Below are positions 17,059 to 26,085 of a stretch of DNA of 64,000 nt, piece by piece. The position numbers and the translations under genes were made by a program. The stretch is from Persephonella atlantica (GTDB lineage: Bacteria > Aquificota > Aquificia > Aquificales > Hydrogenothermaceae), in contig NZ_JAACYA010000002.1 in the NCBI RefSeq assembly GCF_016617615.1, positions 558,001-622,000 on the forward strand, in the 5' to 3' direction. Under the pieces are notes generated by a model, which made no database searches, had not been told where the DNA came from, and saw only the letters and a list, made by a program, of their open reading frames with translations. The stretch's first letter is position 1. Each line of letters starts with the position of its first letter.

Positions 17059-17124
17059 AATACGTAAGTATTTACTGATTAAAAAAAATTATGTTAATAT
17101 AAGAAATATTAAGATATCTTAACA
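17059..17124 (+). promoter_or_regulatory. Dyad-symmetry elements upstream of the porin gene
   Basis: The 235-nt gap 16925-17159 holds AATAC-GTAA-GTATT (17059-17072), and a nested element in which TGTTAA (17092-17097) and TTAACA (17119-17124) flank a region containing the perfect 14-bp palindrome TTAAGATATCTTAA (17109-17122). Both lie where a promoter for the porin would be expected. Which regulator binds is unknown. No clear -35/-10 pair stands out. The rest of the gap is AT-rich with only a weak 48-codon open frame at its left end. Confidence 0.4.
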
Positions 17125-17159
17125 AAATAAAAAAAAACTAAATTTAAGGAGGTTACAGC

Positions 17160-18377
17160 ATGAGGAAAGTTTTAAGCTTAGCAGCAGCAGGATTATTAGC
17201 AGCAGGTGCTGCCCAGGCAGGAACGCTCACAGTAGCAAACTCTGACATTGTTCTTTATGGAGGGGTGTCTGCATCTTTTGACTGGCAGAACAATGATATT
17301 TTCGCAAGGACAATCTATCCAAACTTCAACGCAGCTGGAACTTATACTGGTGATTCAAACCTAGCAAATACCTTCAACAGAGATAACTTCCATGTTTCGA
17401 CATTTGCTATCGGTCTTATGAAAAAGGCTGACGCTAACAGCCCAATTGGATTTAATGCAGCATTTGCTTCCTTTACAGTCCCAACATTAGTTGCTTCTTC
17501 TGCCGCAATAAACAATGCTGGTTTAATAGCTGCTGGAAGTACTGGTTCTTTTCAACCATGGCTTGCATATGTAACAATCGCTCCAGTTGAAGGTCTCTCT
17601 GTCGACGCAGGTCTTCTGTGGAACAAGTTTGGAGAGGCTCCACTCACAATACTGAACCAGCACTACACAAGGGGAATACTGTTCACAGGACATCCAGTCC
17701 TGTATGCAGGTGCAAGGGTTAACTACGATGCAGGTGTTGCAAAAGTTTATGTTGGATACAATCAGGGTGGAGGACTAAGACAGGGAAGTGGTAACTATGT
17801 GGCTAATATAGGAGGAACAAATATTGATGTAGGATACAATATTAAAGACGCTTTTGAAGCTGGTGTAACAGCTGACCTTGGAATGGCTAAAGTTGGACTC
17901 CACACTTATAACGAATCTAAAGGAAGAGATCTTTATGTTGCATGTGTAAAAGCTGACGCAGGAGTTGCAAAGGTAGGACTTGAGATTGACTACACAAAAC
18001 TTGATGACGCAGCAAAAATTCCTGGGGCTGACGACTCTGCATGGGGAATAGCTCTCAACATAGACCCTGTAGTTGCTCCAAACATCTCTGTTCCTATTAG
18101 AATAGAGTATGTTGACAACGGAGATGGTTCAGACATTGGGCTGACAGGAACAGATGCTGGGACTTTCGTAAAATCTCTTGGTTCTGGAGTATATCTCACA
18201 GGGGAAGGTTCCACATGGTCATTTACAATTACACCAACCTACAAACCAACTAAAAATACATTCGCAAGACTTGAAGCCGCTTATATTTCAACAGATAAAA
18301 AAGTCTTCGTGGATGACAAAGAGAATGCTAAAGACAACAGAACTATCCTAGCCTTTGAAGCAGGATTCCTGTTCTAA
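17160..18377 (+). CDS. Outer-membrane porin-like beta-barrel protein
   Basis: 405 residues with a clear signal peptide (cleavage after AAGAAQA, mature start GTLTVANS). The mature part alternates polar and aromatic/Gly residues in repeated strands (VAKVYVGYNQGG, MAKVGLHTYNES, VAKVGLEIDYTK) and ends in FLF. A terminal aromatic residue is the BAM recognition signal. The codons are more biased and G/C-richer than those of neighbours, and the SD (AAGGAGG) is excellent, both suggesting high expression. It probably forms a general or anion porin; substrate not predictable. It is monocistronic, closed by its own terminator. Confidence 0.85.
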   Translation: MRKVLSLAAAGLLAAGAAQAGTLTVANSDIVLYGGVSASFDWQNNDIFARTIYPNFNAAGTYTGDSNLANTFNRDNFHVSTFAIGLMKKADANSPIGFNAAFASFTVPTLVASSAAINNAGLIAAGSTGSFQPWLAYVTIAPVEGLSVDAGLLWNKFGEAPLTILNQHYTRGILFTGHPVLYAGARVNYDAGVAKVYVGYNQGGGLRQGSGNYVANIGGTNIDVGYNIKDAFEAGVTADLGMAKVGLHTYNESKGRDLYVACVKADAGVAKVGLEIDYTKLDDAAKIPGADDSAWGIALNIDPVVAPNISVPIRIEYVDNGDGSDIGLTGTDAGTFVKSLGSGVYLTGEGSTWSFTITPTYKPTKNTFARLEAAYISTDKKVFVDDKENAKDNRTILAFEAGFLF

Positions 18378-18406
18378 GCTGTAAAAAACTCTGATTTTAT
18401 AGCTGC

Positions 18407-18431
18407 AAGCCCCCTTTATGGGGGCTTTTTT
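18407..18431 (+). terminator. Rho-independent terminator after the porin gene
   Basis: AAGCCCCC (18407-18414), loop TTTAT, GGGGGCTT (18420-18427), followed by a T-run. Strong 8-bp GC-rich stem. Confidence 0.92.
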
Positions 18432-18448
18432 AATGTTAAAATAATCCT

Positions 18449-19420
18449 ATGCTCGGAATAGAAAAACTGTTAGAAAAGCTTATCCAGAGGCAGAAAACCC
18501 CCAAAAGTGAGAGGGAAGAGTTTGATTTAGATATAAAAACAAAATACGTCCACGGTCTTCTGTTTTACAACACTTACTTTGACCATCTTTCAAAAGCCCT
18601 TGGAAAAAATACCGTATGCCTTATTGTTGGAGGATGGATAAGGGACAGGCTGCTAAACAGACCTGTTAAAAAAAGCGTAGATGTGGATTTTATCGTTACC
18701 ACTGACCCATTTAACATAGTAAAAAAGTTCAGAGAGATATTAGGTAGAGGTGACATATTCTCATTTGAAAAGGAAAAAGATGTTGCAACAATCATATTCT
18801 ACGAAGGAGAGACCAGATACAGATTTGACTTTTCCTATTTAGACCTATCAGACATTATGGAAAATCCCCAGCTTGATTTTTACGACAAAGAAAAAGCCAT
18901 TATAGACAGAATTGAGCAGGATTTACTACAAAGAGACTTTACAATCAATGCTATGGCTGTTGTTTTTGACGATGCCCTTGGCATGGGTGCATCCCAGACT
19001 GTTCTTTTTGACCCTTCAAACGGCCTTGAAGACCTTCAGTCAGGCCTGATAAGACCTGTATCTTTGAAAAACATACAGAAAGACCCTGTAAGAATTCTAA
19101 GGGGCTACAGAATAGCCCAGCAGCTTGATTTTGATATAGATAAAGAGTTCCAGAAATGGGTAAAAGAAAACAGCCACCTGATAAAAAACTCTCCAAAGGA
19201 AAGGCTGAGAGACGAAATACTGAAAATCTTTGAAAATGAAAACAGCTTTCAGACTATTGAAAAACTGATAAAAGCAGGAGTATTCCAGAATATCGTCCCA
19301 GAGATTGAAGATATGACACAGATAGGGAAAACCGGCAATTATCATAAATTTCCCCTTTTGCAGCATTCTGTAAAAACTGTTTACTACATGGAGGAGTTTC
19401 TAAAAAAAAAGAGTTTATAA
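18449..19420 (+). CDS. cca: tRNA nucleotidyltransferase / poly(A) polymerase family, frame-0 part
   Basis: 323 residues before a stop at 19418. It has the class II nucleotidyltransferase signatures GGWIRDRLL, DVDFIV (catalytic DxD), RDFTINAMA, and DPVRILRGYR, then the start of an HD domain (LLQHSVKTVYYMEE). The HD domain's remaining motif, HDIGK, is encoded in the -1 frame just downstream, so this is the first two-thirds of one gene. Such enzymes add CC, A or CCA to tRNA 3' ends; Aquifex splits CC- and A-adding between two enzymes, and which activity this has is unclear. No SD is present. TAAAAT lies exactly 6 nt before the ATG, suggesting a leaderless mRNA. Confidence 0.85.
   Translation: MLGIEKLLEKLIQRQKTPKSEREEFDLDIKTKYVHGLLFYNTYFDHLSKALGKNTVCLIVGGWIRDRLLNRPVKKSVDVDFIVTTDPFNIVKKFREILGRGDIFSFEKEKDVATIIFYEGETRYRFDFSYLDLSDIMENPQLDFYDKEKAIIDRIEQDLLQRDFTINAMAVVFDDALGMGASQTVLFDPSNGLEDLQSGLIRPVSLKNIQKDPVRILRGYRIAQQLDFDIDKEFQKWVKENSHLIKNSPKERLRDEILKIFENENSFQTIEKLIKAGVFQNIVPEIEDMTQIGKTGNYHKFPLLQHSVKTVYYMEEFLKKKSL
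19390..19411 (+). other. Candidate -1 frameshift / slippage site in cca
   Basis: An A9 run (19402-19410) followed by G gives the canonical slippery heptamer A AAA AAG (19405-19411) in the zero frame. An SD-like GGAGG (19390-19394) lies 10 nt before the heptamer, the geometry that stimulates -1 frameshifting in E. coli dnaX. A -1 shift joins the two cca frames exactly. One missing A from a sequencing or assembly error would give the same picture. Confidence 0.5.
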
Positions 19421-20052
19421 AATCTTCCATTGATAAATCCTTTCTTGAAAATCTTGGGAAAAGAAAATTTTTCAGCGATTTTTCTGAGGTATCCCTCCTT
19501 AAACTGACTGCTTTTTTTCACGACATCGGAAAAATAAAAACAGCAGAAAACAATTTCAAAGAACACGAAAAAAAAGGTGCCACCCTCTTCAAATATTCCA
19601 TCAGCAAAAATCTCAGTTTCAGTAAAAAAGCCACAGAGTTTGTTTCACACCTGATTGAACATCATCTTGATGTTATACGGCTGTATCTTTTAAAAAAAGA
19701 AGGTAGTCTGACAGAAGCAAATCTCAACTTTTTCTGGTACGAAAATAAAAATTTCGTTCCACATCTTTTTATTCTAACCTTCGCAGACATAATGGGAACT
19801 TCTGAAGATGAGCAGTTTTTAGATGAGATAAAACTATTTGTTATATATCTGCAGGAATACTATTTTGACGTTTATTCTAAAGAGATTGTAGAAGAGCCTC
19901 TTCTAACAGGAAAGGAAATTATGGAGATTTTAAATCTTCAGCCTTCCCCTGAGGTTGGGAAGATAAAAAATATGCTTCTCAAAGCCCAGATAGAGGGAAA
20001 AATAAAAACAAGGCAGCAAGCTGTTGATTTTGTAAAAAGTATTACCTTATAA
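19411..20052 (+). CDS. cca: tRNA nucleotidyltransferase, -1 frame continuation (HD domain and C-terminus)
   Basis: Read in the -1 frame from GAG at 19411, this gives 213 further residues without a stop: EFIKSSIDKSF at the joint, then LTAFFHDIGKIKT (HD motif), and a helical C-terminus ending QQAVDFVKSITL. With the upstream 321 codons the complete protein would be 534 residues, a sensible size for an HD-containing nucleotidyltransferase. The frame is free of stops over its full length, so it is either translated by frameshifting or transcript slippage, very recently broken, or the sequence lacks one A. The 3' end overlaps the convergent mnmA by 11 nt. Confidence 0.75.
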   Translation, partial: EFIKSSIDKSFLENLGKRKFFSDFSEVSLLKLTAFFHDIGKIKTAENNFKEHEKKGATLFKYSISKNLSFSKKATEFVSHLIEHHLDVIRLYLLKKEGSLTEANLNFFWYENKNFVPHLFILTFADIMGTSEDEQFLDEIKLFVIYLQEYYFDVYSKEIVEEPLLTGKEIMEILNLQPSPEVGKIKNMLLKAQIEGKIKTRQQAVDFVKSITL

Positions 20053-21103
20053 CTCCCCCACCAAGGAGTTTATCTCCACTGTACAAAGCTAAAACCTGTC
20101 CCGGTGCAAACTTTTGCTGCGGCTTTTCAAAGTAAAACCTGTATCCATCATTTAGTTTTTCAATCTTTTTTATTCTGACAGGTTTCTGTCTGTATCTTCC
20201 CTGAACAGAAATATCTAAATCCTTCAGCATATCTTCTGGGACAAACAGATTTAAATCCTCTGTTTCTACAAATTCTGTCAAAAGTTCTTCTTTTGTTCCT
20301 GCAATTAAAACATTGCTTTCAACATCTTTGTCTATAACATAAAGGGGCTCTTTCCATGCCACTCCAAGACCTTTTCTCTGACCTATTGTGTATCTTATTA
20401 GACCTTTATGCTTTCCCACAACAGTTCCATCTGTCAGTAGAATGTTTCCTTTTTCTGCCTTTATATACCCCATATTCTCTAAATATTCAGCAGGGGTTTT
20501 ACCTGCAGTAAAACATATCTCGTAACTCTCTGACTTTGAAGCGACAGGGAGGCTGTATCTGTTTGCAGTATCTCTCACTTCATCTTTTGTTTTGTCAGAT
20601 AGAGGAAAGATAAGGTAATCTAAAACATCTTTTTCTAACAGAGCCATAAAATAAGACTGGTCTTTCTGCGCATCTTTGCCTCTTTTTATCACTTTGTGAT
20701 TTTCTATTTTATCTATTCCCAAATAATGTCCCGTAGCAAGGTAGTCCACATCTAAGACTTCCCTTACATACTGTGCCAGCAGTCCTGTTTTTACTTCCCT
20801 GTTGCATACACAGCAGGGATTTGGTGTTTTTCCCTTTTTGTACTCTTTAACAAAGTATTCTATGACCTTTTTTTGAAACAGCTCTTCCCAGTCTAAGACA
20901 TAATGCTGAATACCTAAGAATGAAGCCACTTTTTTTGCATCTTTAACGTCTTGAGGAGAACAGCAGACCTGAATATCAGTATCACATGAGATGGAAGACA
21001 TCTTCAGAGTTATGCCTATAACATCATAACCTTTTTCTTTAAGCAGAAGGGCAGACACTGAAGAGTCTACCCCTCCGCTGAGTGCAACGGCAACCTTTTT
21101 CAT
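20042..21103 (-). CDS. mnmA: tRNA-specific 2-thiouridylase MnmA
   Basis: 353 residues. The enzyme thiolates U34 of tRNA Lys/Glu/Gln using persulfide relayed from a desulfurase. The PP-loop SGGVDSSV lies at 9-16. The catalytic Cys pair is in PNPCCVCNREVK (about 95-106) and in SYEICF near 200. GQRKGLGV and the beta-barrel C-terminal domain are complete. The ATG overlaps the pilC stop by 1 nt (TAATG), so translation is coupled. A TusA-type carrier is encoded at 7332-7934, but is not linked. Confidence 0.96.
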   Translation of the reverse strand: MKKVAVALSGGVDSSVSALLLKEKGYDVIGITLKMSSISCDTDIQVCCSPQDVKDAKKVASFLGIQHYVLDWEELFQKKVIEYFVKEYKKGKTPNPCCVCNREVKTGLLAQYVREVLDVDYLATGHYLGIDKIENHKVIKRGKDAQKDQSYFMALLEKDVLDYLIFPLSDKTKDEVRDTANRYSLPVASKSESYEICFTAGKTPAEYLENMGYIKAEKGNILLTDGTVVGKHKGLIRYTIGQRKGLGVAWKEPLYVIDKDVESNVLIAGTKEELLTEFVETEDLNLFVPEDMLKDLDISVQGRYRQKPVRIKKIEKLNDGYRFYFEKPQQKFAPGQVLALYSGDKLLGGGVIR

Positions 21104-22311
21104 TACTTGACAAGTTCACCCATCTTAAATATGGGCAGGTAAAGACCTATCAGTATTATTCCAACAATTGTACCTATAAATACCATAAGTAGAGGCTCAA
21201 TCGTTGATATTAATCCTTCAACAGCCCTGTCTACCTCGTCTTCAAAAAAGTTTGCTATTGTATCAAGCATCTCGTCTAACCTACCGGTGTCTTCACCTAC
21301 CCTTACCATGGCGATTAATATAGGCGGGAATACTTTAGGGTCAAGGGATTTATATATTTCCTGACCTTTTTCCACTTTATCTTTTGATTCTAATATGGCC
21401 TTCTCTATTACCACATTTCCTGCAACAGAAGAGGATATCTCAAGGGAGCGCATAATGGGAACGCCGCCAGCAACAAGTGTGGACAATGTTCTGGCAAACT
21501 TTGCTATAGCTCCTTTCAAAAATATATTACCCAGCAAAGGCATGTGCAGAAATATTCTGTGATATATCTCTTTTCCTGCCCTTGTGTTGTAAAACAGTTT
21601 GTTCAAAATAACAAGACCAAATATACCGCCAATGATGAACAGGATGTTGCTCTTAACAAAATTACTTGCGTCAATCAGCATCTGTGTCAGGAATGGAAGC
21701 TCTCCACCCATACTGGAGTAAAGCTGTGCAAATGTGGGAACAATAAATGTCAGTATACCAAGGACTATCACTGTTGCTATCACAACAACCATTGCAGGAT
21801 ACCACGAGGCACTTACAATTTTCCTCTTAATTGCTGCTATTTTCTCGTAATATGTTGTTGCTCTCTGGAGTATTACATCAAGATTACCAGACTCTTCTGC
21901 AGACTCTATAAGGTTGACAAGGAATTCAGGAAAGACTTTTCTGTGTTTTGCCATAGCTTTTGAAAGAGACATACCAGAAACAACATCCTGCTGAACTTCC
22001 TTTAGTGCTTTTGCAAGGGTTTTGTTAGGCATCTGCTCTGCTAATATCTCTAAAGCTTCTGCTATACCTACTCCTGCAGATATCATAGCTCCCAGCTGGC
22101 GGGTAAAAAGAGCAAGATCTTTCTCCTTTACTTTTGGTTTAAGGATATCTATGTCAAACTTTAGCTCCCTGCTAGGAGCTATCTGGAGCTTTATCTCCTC
22201 AAAACCTTTTTTTTCTAGCTCCATCTGAGCAGCCCCTGCATCTGGAGCATATATCACATCTTCCCTTACAACCCCATATTTATCCCTTGCCACATATTTA
22301 AACTTTGGCAT
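21103..22311 (-). CDS. pilC: Type II secretion / type IV pilus inner-membrane platform protein (GspF/PilC)
   Basis: 402 residues. Two GspF repeats are seen, each a cytoplasmic helical domain followed by membrane helices (about 172-195, 222-240 and 375-395). Conserved pieces include LALFTRQLGAMISAGVGI, MPNKTLAKAL, PAFVLLA-like membrane stretches and VGEDTGRLDEML. This platform couples the PilB ATPase, encoded directly upstream (12 nt), to pilin assembly. Whether the machine is a pilus or a T2SS cannot be decided here, since pilT, pilin and secretin genes are not in the window. Confidence 0.9.
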   Translation of the reverse strand: MPKFKYVARDKYGVVREDVIYAPDAGAAQMELEKKGFEEIKLQIAPSRELKFDIDILKPKVKEKDLALFTRQLGAMISAGVGIAEALEILAEQMPNKTLAKALKEVQQDVVSGMSLSKAMAKHRKVFPEFLVNLIESAEESGNLDVILQRATTYYEKIAAIKRKIVSASWYPAMVVVIATVIVLGILTFIVPTFAQLYSSMGGELPFLTQMLIDASNFVKSNILFIIGGIFGLVILNKLFYNTRAGKEIYHRIFLHMPLLGNIFLKGAIAKFARTLSTLVAGGVPIMRSLEISSSVAGNVVIEKAILESKDKVEKGQEIYKSLDPKVFPPILIAMVRVGEDTGRLDEMLDTIANFFEDEVDRAVEGLISTIEPLLMVFIGTIVGIILIGLYLPIFKMGELVK

Positions 22312-22323
22312 TACCTACCCCCT

Positions 22324-24000
22324 TTATCTTAATGTTTTCAGCATTCTCTCAAGTTCCTGTGGTTCAGGAGATACTTTAAATCCATCCTCTTCTGTTATCC
22401 ATCCTTCTTTAATAGCTCTGTATATAGACTGGTTCATTGTCTGCATCCCTGTTCCGACCTGTCCAGACTGCATAAGGCCGTAAATCTGGTGTATTTTGTT
22501 TTCTCTTATCAGGTTTCTTATACCTGTTGTTGGTATCAGAACCTCATGGACAAGAACCCTTCCTCCTCCAATCCTTGGAAGAAGTCTCTGAGATATAACC
22601 CCCTGCAGTACAAAACTCAGCTCTGTTCTTATCTGATCCTGCTCATTTTCTGGAAAAACGTTTATTATTCTGTTAATGGTCTGTATGGCAGTGTTTGTGT
22701 GCAGTGTGGCAAATACGAGGTGTCCTGTTTCAGCCGCCATAAGGGCAGCTCTTATTGTCTCAAGATCTCTCATCTCACCAACAAGAATAACGTCTGGATC
22801 TTCCCTGAGAGCATACTTTAAGGCTATGGCAAAACTTGCTGTATCATTCCCAACTTCTCTCTGTGCAACAAGTGATTTTTTATGGGGAAACAGATATTCA
22901 ATAGGATCCTCAATGGTTATTATGTGATAGGAATAGTTAGCATTTATATAATCAATCATTGATGCAAGGGTAGTTGTTTTACCTGAACCTGTTGGTCCTG
23001 TAACAAGTACCATTCCCCACGGGCTGTATATGGCTTTTCTTATTTTTTCCAGGTCATCTGGTTCAAATCCTAAATCCTCAAGTTTCAGACCTAAATACGC
23101 CTGTGCATCCTGAATCCTCATTACTACCTTTTCGCCGTAAACGGTGGGAATAATGGAAACCCTCAGGTCTATAGGTCTTCTGTCTATCCTTACCCTTATC
23201 CTTCCATCTTGAGGCAGTCTCTTTTCTGCAATATCTAAATTGGCCATTATCTTATAACGAGCAACAAGGGCATCTTTTATGTTTACAGGCAGTCTCTGGA
23301 CTGTTCTAAGTATTCCGTCTATTCTGTACCTGACTCTCAGCTCTTTCTCAAAAGGTTCTATATGTATGTCAGAGGCTCCCTGACGAACTGCATTAACAAT
23401 AAAAAGCCTTGATGCTTTAACTATAGGAGCTTCTTCTGCTTCTGCTATAGCTTCAGTAACACTGATATCCTCTTCTCTATGTATCTCCTCCTCAACTTCT
23501 GCATCCAGTCCAATATTATCTAAAATCTCTGTAGGAGAAGCCATTCTGCTGTAGCTTTCAAGGAGCTGTTTTATCTCTGAGTATGATGCAACTAAAATCT
23601 CAATATTCTTAATACCTAAAAACTTCAGGTAATGGATAATCTCCTTATCTATAGGATTGAATGCAGCTATTGACAGCTTATCTTCATCTTTTATGTACTT
23701 TACAGGGGCAAACTTCTTTTTTACCATGTAGTTATAAGTGATGTTTGACAGTATGGAATCGTCCACATCTATCTCTATAGACTGGTCAAAGGGTTTTAGA
23801 TTGAGAAATTCAATAAAAAACTCTTTTATCTTGTTTTCATCTGCAATGTTGTTTTCAACAAGATAGGTTAAAATATCTGTAAAATCCCTACCTTCAATAT
23901 TAGGATTATCTCTGACCTTTTCTGCAGGGACAATTCCCTGAGAGACCATCAAACGGAGAAAGGTCAGCTTTCTTCTACTTTTAAAGTCAACATCTCCCAT
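22324..24000 (-). CDS. pilB: Type II secretion / type IV pilus assembly ATPase (GspE/PilB)
   Basis: 558 residues. The N-terminal MshEN-type domain (about 1-150) is followed by the ATPase, with GASDIHIEPFEKELRVRYRIDG, Walker A GPTGSGKTTT, Asp box IITIEDPIEY, Walker B DVILVGEMRD and His box TGHLVFATLHTN. The tetracysteine zinc motif seen in many GspE/PilB proteins is absent or reduced here (the region after ISQRLLPRIGG lacks the CxxC pairs). MshEN domains can bind c-di-GMP, which would fit the GGDEF and PilZ genes in this window, but the binding residues were not verified. Confidence 0.9.
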   Translation of the reverse strand: MGDVDFKSRRKLTFLRLMVSQGIVPAEKVRDNPNIEGRDFTDILTYLVENNIADENKIKEFFIEFLNLKPFDQSIEIDVDDSILSNITYNYMVKKKFAPVKYIKDEDKLSIAAFNPIDKEIIHYLKFLGIKNIEILVASYSEIKQLLESYSRMASPTEILDNIGLDAEVEEEIHREEDISVTEAIAEAEEAPIVKASRLFIVNAVRQGASDIHIEPFEKELRVRYRIDGILRTVQRLPVNIKDALVARYKIMANLDIAEKRLPQDGRIRVRIDRRPIDLRVSIIPTVYGEKVVMRIQDAQAYLGLKLEDLGFEPDDLEKIRKAIYSPWGMVLVTGPTGSGKTTTLASMIDYINANYSYHIITIEDPIEYLFPHKKSLVAQREVGNDTASFAIALKYALREDPDVILVGEMRDLETIRAALMAAETGHLVFATLHTNTAIQTINRIINVFPENEQDQIRTELSFVLQGVISQRLLPRIGGGRVLVHEVLIPTTGIRNLIRENKIHQIYGLMQSGQVGTGMQTMNQSIYRAIKEGWITEEDGFKVSPEPQELERMLKTLR

Positions 24001-24091
24001 CTTAAAACCTGAATTTTTATTATTATCTGGTAGTTATTATATAATATTAGGAAATTTGTTTAAAAAAGCTATAAAATTCAGGGGATAAATA

Positions 24092-25453
24092 TTGAAAAAG
24101 TTAAAAAACATAAAGAGAATCCTGATAGCAAACAGAGGAGAAATTGCAATCAGGGCTATTAGAGCAATAAGGGAGCTTGGAGGAGAATCAATAGCTGTTT
24201 ATTCTGAAGCTGATAAAGATTCAATGCACGTGAAACTTGCAGATTACTCTATATGTATAGGAAAAGCGCCATCTGACAAGAGTTATCTGAACATACCTTC
24301 AATACTTTCGGCTATAGAAATCTCCTATGCTGATGCCGTTTATCCCGGTTATGGATTTTTAGCAGAAAATCCTGATTTTGCATCCATTTTAGAAAAGTCA
24401 AACATAAAGTTCATAGGTCCAAAATCACAGACCACAAGATTAACCGGTGATAAGGCTGCAGCAAGGAAGGCAGCTCAGGAAGCAGGTGTTCCTATTATTC
24501 CCGGTAGTCCTCCTGTTGAAACTCTAAAAGAAGCCTTAGAGATTGCAGACAGCATAGGATACCCTGTTCTTTTAAAGGCTGCTGCAGGTGGCGGTGGAAG
24601 AGGAATGAGAGTCGTCCATTCTCCTCAGGAGCTGACAAGACTACTTCCAGTAGCACAGAGAGAAGCAGAAGCAAACTTCGGGGATGACAGAGTTTATATA
24701 GAAAAGTTTATAACAAACCCAAAACATATAGAAGTGCAGATATTAGCTGATGAATACGGAAATGTTGTTTACATTGGAGACAGGGAATGTTCCATTCAGA
24801 GGAGACACCAGAAACTCCTTGAGGAATCTCCATCACCATTTATAACTGATGAAGTAAGGAAAAAAATGGGAGAAGCAGCTGCAAAATTTGCAAAACATGT
24901 GGGATTTACAGGAGCTGGAACTGTCGAATTTATTGTTGACAAAGAGATGAACTTTTATTTTATAGAGATGAACGGCAGAATTCAGGTTGAACATCCTGTT
25001 TCAGAGATGACCTCAGGTATAGACATTGTTGCGTGGCAGATGCTCATAGCTGATGGGCAGGAGCTTGACTTTAAGCAGGAAGATATAAAAAACAGCGGTC
25101 ATGCGATAGAGTTCAGAATAAATGCAGAAGACCCTGAAAGCTTCACTCCAAACCCAGGAACAATAAAAGAGCTTTACCTTCCTGGAGGATTTGGTGTTAG
25201 AGTAGATACCCACATCTACAAAGGGTATACTGTCCCGCCGTATTATGACTCTCTGATAGCAAAACTGATAGTCTATGGAAAAACAAGGGAAGAGGCTATC
25301 ATCAGAGGAAAAAGGGCATTAACAGAGCTTGTTGTTGAAGGTATCAAAACAACAAAAGATTTTCATCTGAAGATTTTAGAAGACCCAGAGTTCCTATCAG
25401 GCAGATACACAACATCTCTTGTTGACGAGAAATACTTAGGGCAGAAAGAATGA
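24092..25453 (+). CDS. accC: Biotin carboxylase subunit (AccC / CfiB / PycA type)
   Basis: 453 residues, an ATP-grasp enzyme that carboxylates biotin on a partner protein. It shows ILIANRGEIAIRAIRA, the glycine-rich AAAGGGGRGMR, EKFITNPKHIEVQIL, and EMNGRIQVEHPVSE. It could serve acetyl-CoA carboxylase or, in Aquificales, the 2-oxoglutarate or pyruvate carboxylase of the reductive TCA cycle. The partner biotin/transferase gene is not adjacent, so this stays open. The start is TTG at 24092, since no ATG occurs before the conserved domain. It is co-transcribed with the MBL hydrolase (4 nt overlap). Confidence 0.92.
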   Translation: MKKLKNIKRILIANRGEIAIRAIRAIRELGGESIAVYSEADKDSMHVKLADYSICIGKAPSDKSYLNIPSILSAIEISYADAVYPGYGFLAENPDFASILEKSNIKFIGPKSQTTRLTGDKAAARKAAQEAGVPIIPGSPPVETLKEALEIADSIGYPVLLKAAAGGGGRGMRVVHSPQELTRLLPVAQREAEANFGDDRVYIEKFITNPKHIEVQILADEYGNVVYIGDRECSIQRRHQKLLEESPSPFITDEVRKKMGEAAAKFAKHVGFTGAGTVEFIVDKEMNFYFIEMNGRIQVEHPVSEMTSGIDIVAWQMLIADGQELDFKQEDIKNSGHAIEFRINAEDPESFTPNPGTIKELYLPGGFGVRVDTHIYKGYTVPPYYDSLIAKLIVYGKTREEAIIRGKRALTELVVEGIKTTKDFHLKILEDPEFLSGRYTTSLVDEKYLGQKE

Positions 25454-26085
25454 TAAAAGTTTTAACTGTTGGTCCCTTAGAGGAAAACTGCGTTATTGTG
25501 GTTGATGAAGAAAGCAAAGAGGCTGTCGTTGTTGACCCTGGAGCAGAAGGAGACAGGATAATAAAAAGTCTGGAGAATCTTACTCTCCGTTATATAATTG
25601 CAACACACGGACATCTTGACCACGTTGGACAGGTAGGTTATCTGAAAAAGGTGTATGATGTTCCATTTGTCATGAATGAGAAGGATTTGTTTCTGATAAA
25701 TAACGACATATTCCCCGGTTTTGCCCAGATGATAGGAGCTTATCCCTGTCCACAGATAGATATAAAAATAAAAGAAGGAGATGTTATAGAGTTTGGTAGG
25801 TTTTCCATGAAAGTTATAGAAACACCGGGGCACACGCCGGGAAGTGTATGTTTTTATGATGAAAAAAATCAGTTTGTTATTACAGGAGACACACTGTTTA
25901 AAGGTAGTATAGGAAGAACAGACCTTCCCGGAGGTGACAATTCACAGATGGAGCAGTCGCTGAAAAAACTGATGGAACTTCCTGATGATACAGATGTTAT
26001 ACCTGGACATGGAGATACAACAAAAATCGGTATTGAGAAAAAATCAAATCCATACATAACAGGAGTGTTCAGGCTGAAATGGTAA
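25450..26085 (+). CDS. Metallo-beta-lactamase-fold hydrolase (glyoxalase II-like)
   Basis: 211 residues. The dinuclear metal motif THGHLDHVGQ lies near 52-61, with PGHTPGS, ITGDTLFKG and PGHGDTT supplying the remaining ligands. Small members of this group act on thioesters or persulfides, such as hydroxyacylglutathione hydrolase-like and persulfide dioxygenase-like enzymes. The short C-terminus lacks the glutathione-binding helical domain of true GloB. Substrate unknown. It overlaps accC by 4 nt and nfo by 7 nt. Confidence 0.88.
   Translation: MIKVLTVGPLEENCVIVVDEESKEAVVVDPGAEGDRIIKSLENLTLRYIIATHGHLDHVGQVGYLKKVYDVPFVMNEKDLFLINNDIFPGFAQMIGAYPCPQIDIKIKEGDVIEFGRFSMKVIETPGHTPGSVCFYDEKNQFVITGDTLFKGSIGRTDLPGGDNSQMEQSLKKLMELPDDTDVIPGHGDTTKIGIEKKSNPYITGVFRLKW

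Noticed and set aside
16921-17067. Possible 48-codon ORF overlapping the end of the Cys-rich mini-gene (ATGA)
   Set aside because: Composition is Phe/Lys/Asn-rich as random AT-rich DNA, no motif, and it runs into the palindromes before the porin; not enough to call a gene.
18574-18795. Antisense open frames, as over cca and many other genes
   Set aside because: They mirror real genes in other frames, have no SD or family similarity and are rich in residues expected from antisense of Lys/Glu codons.
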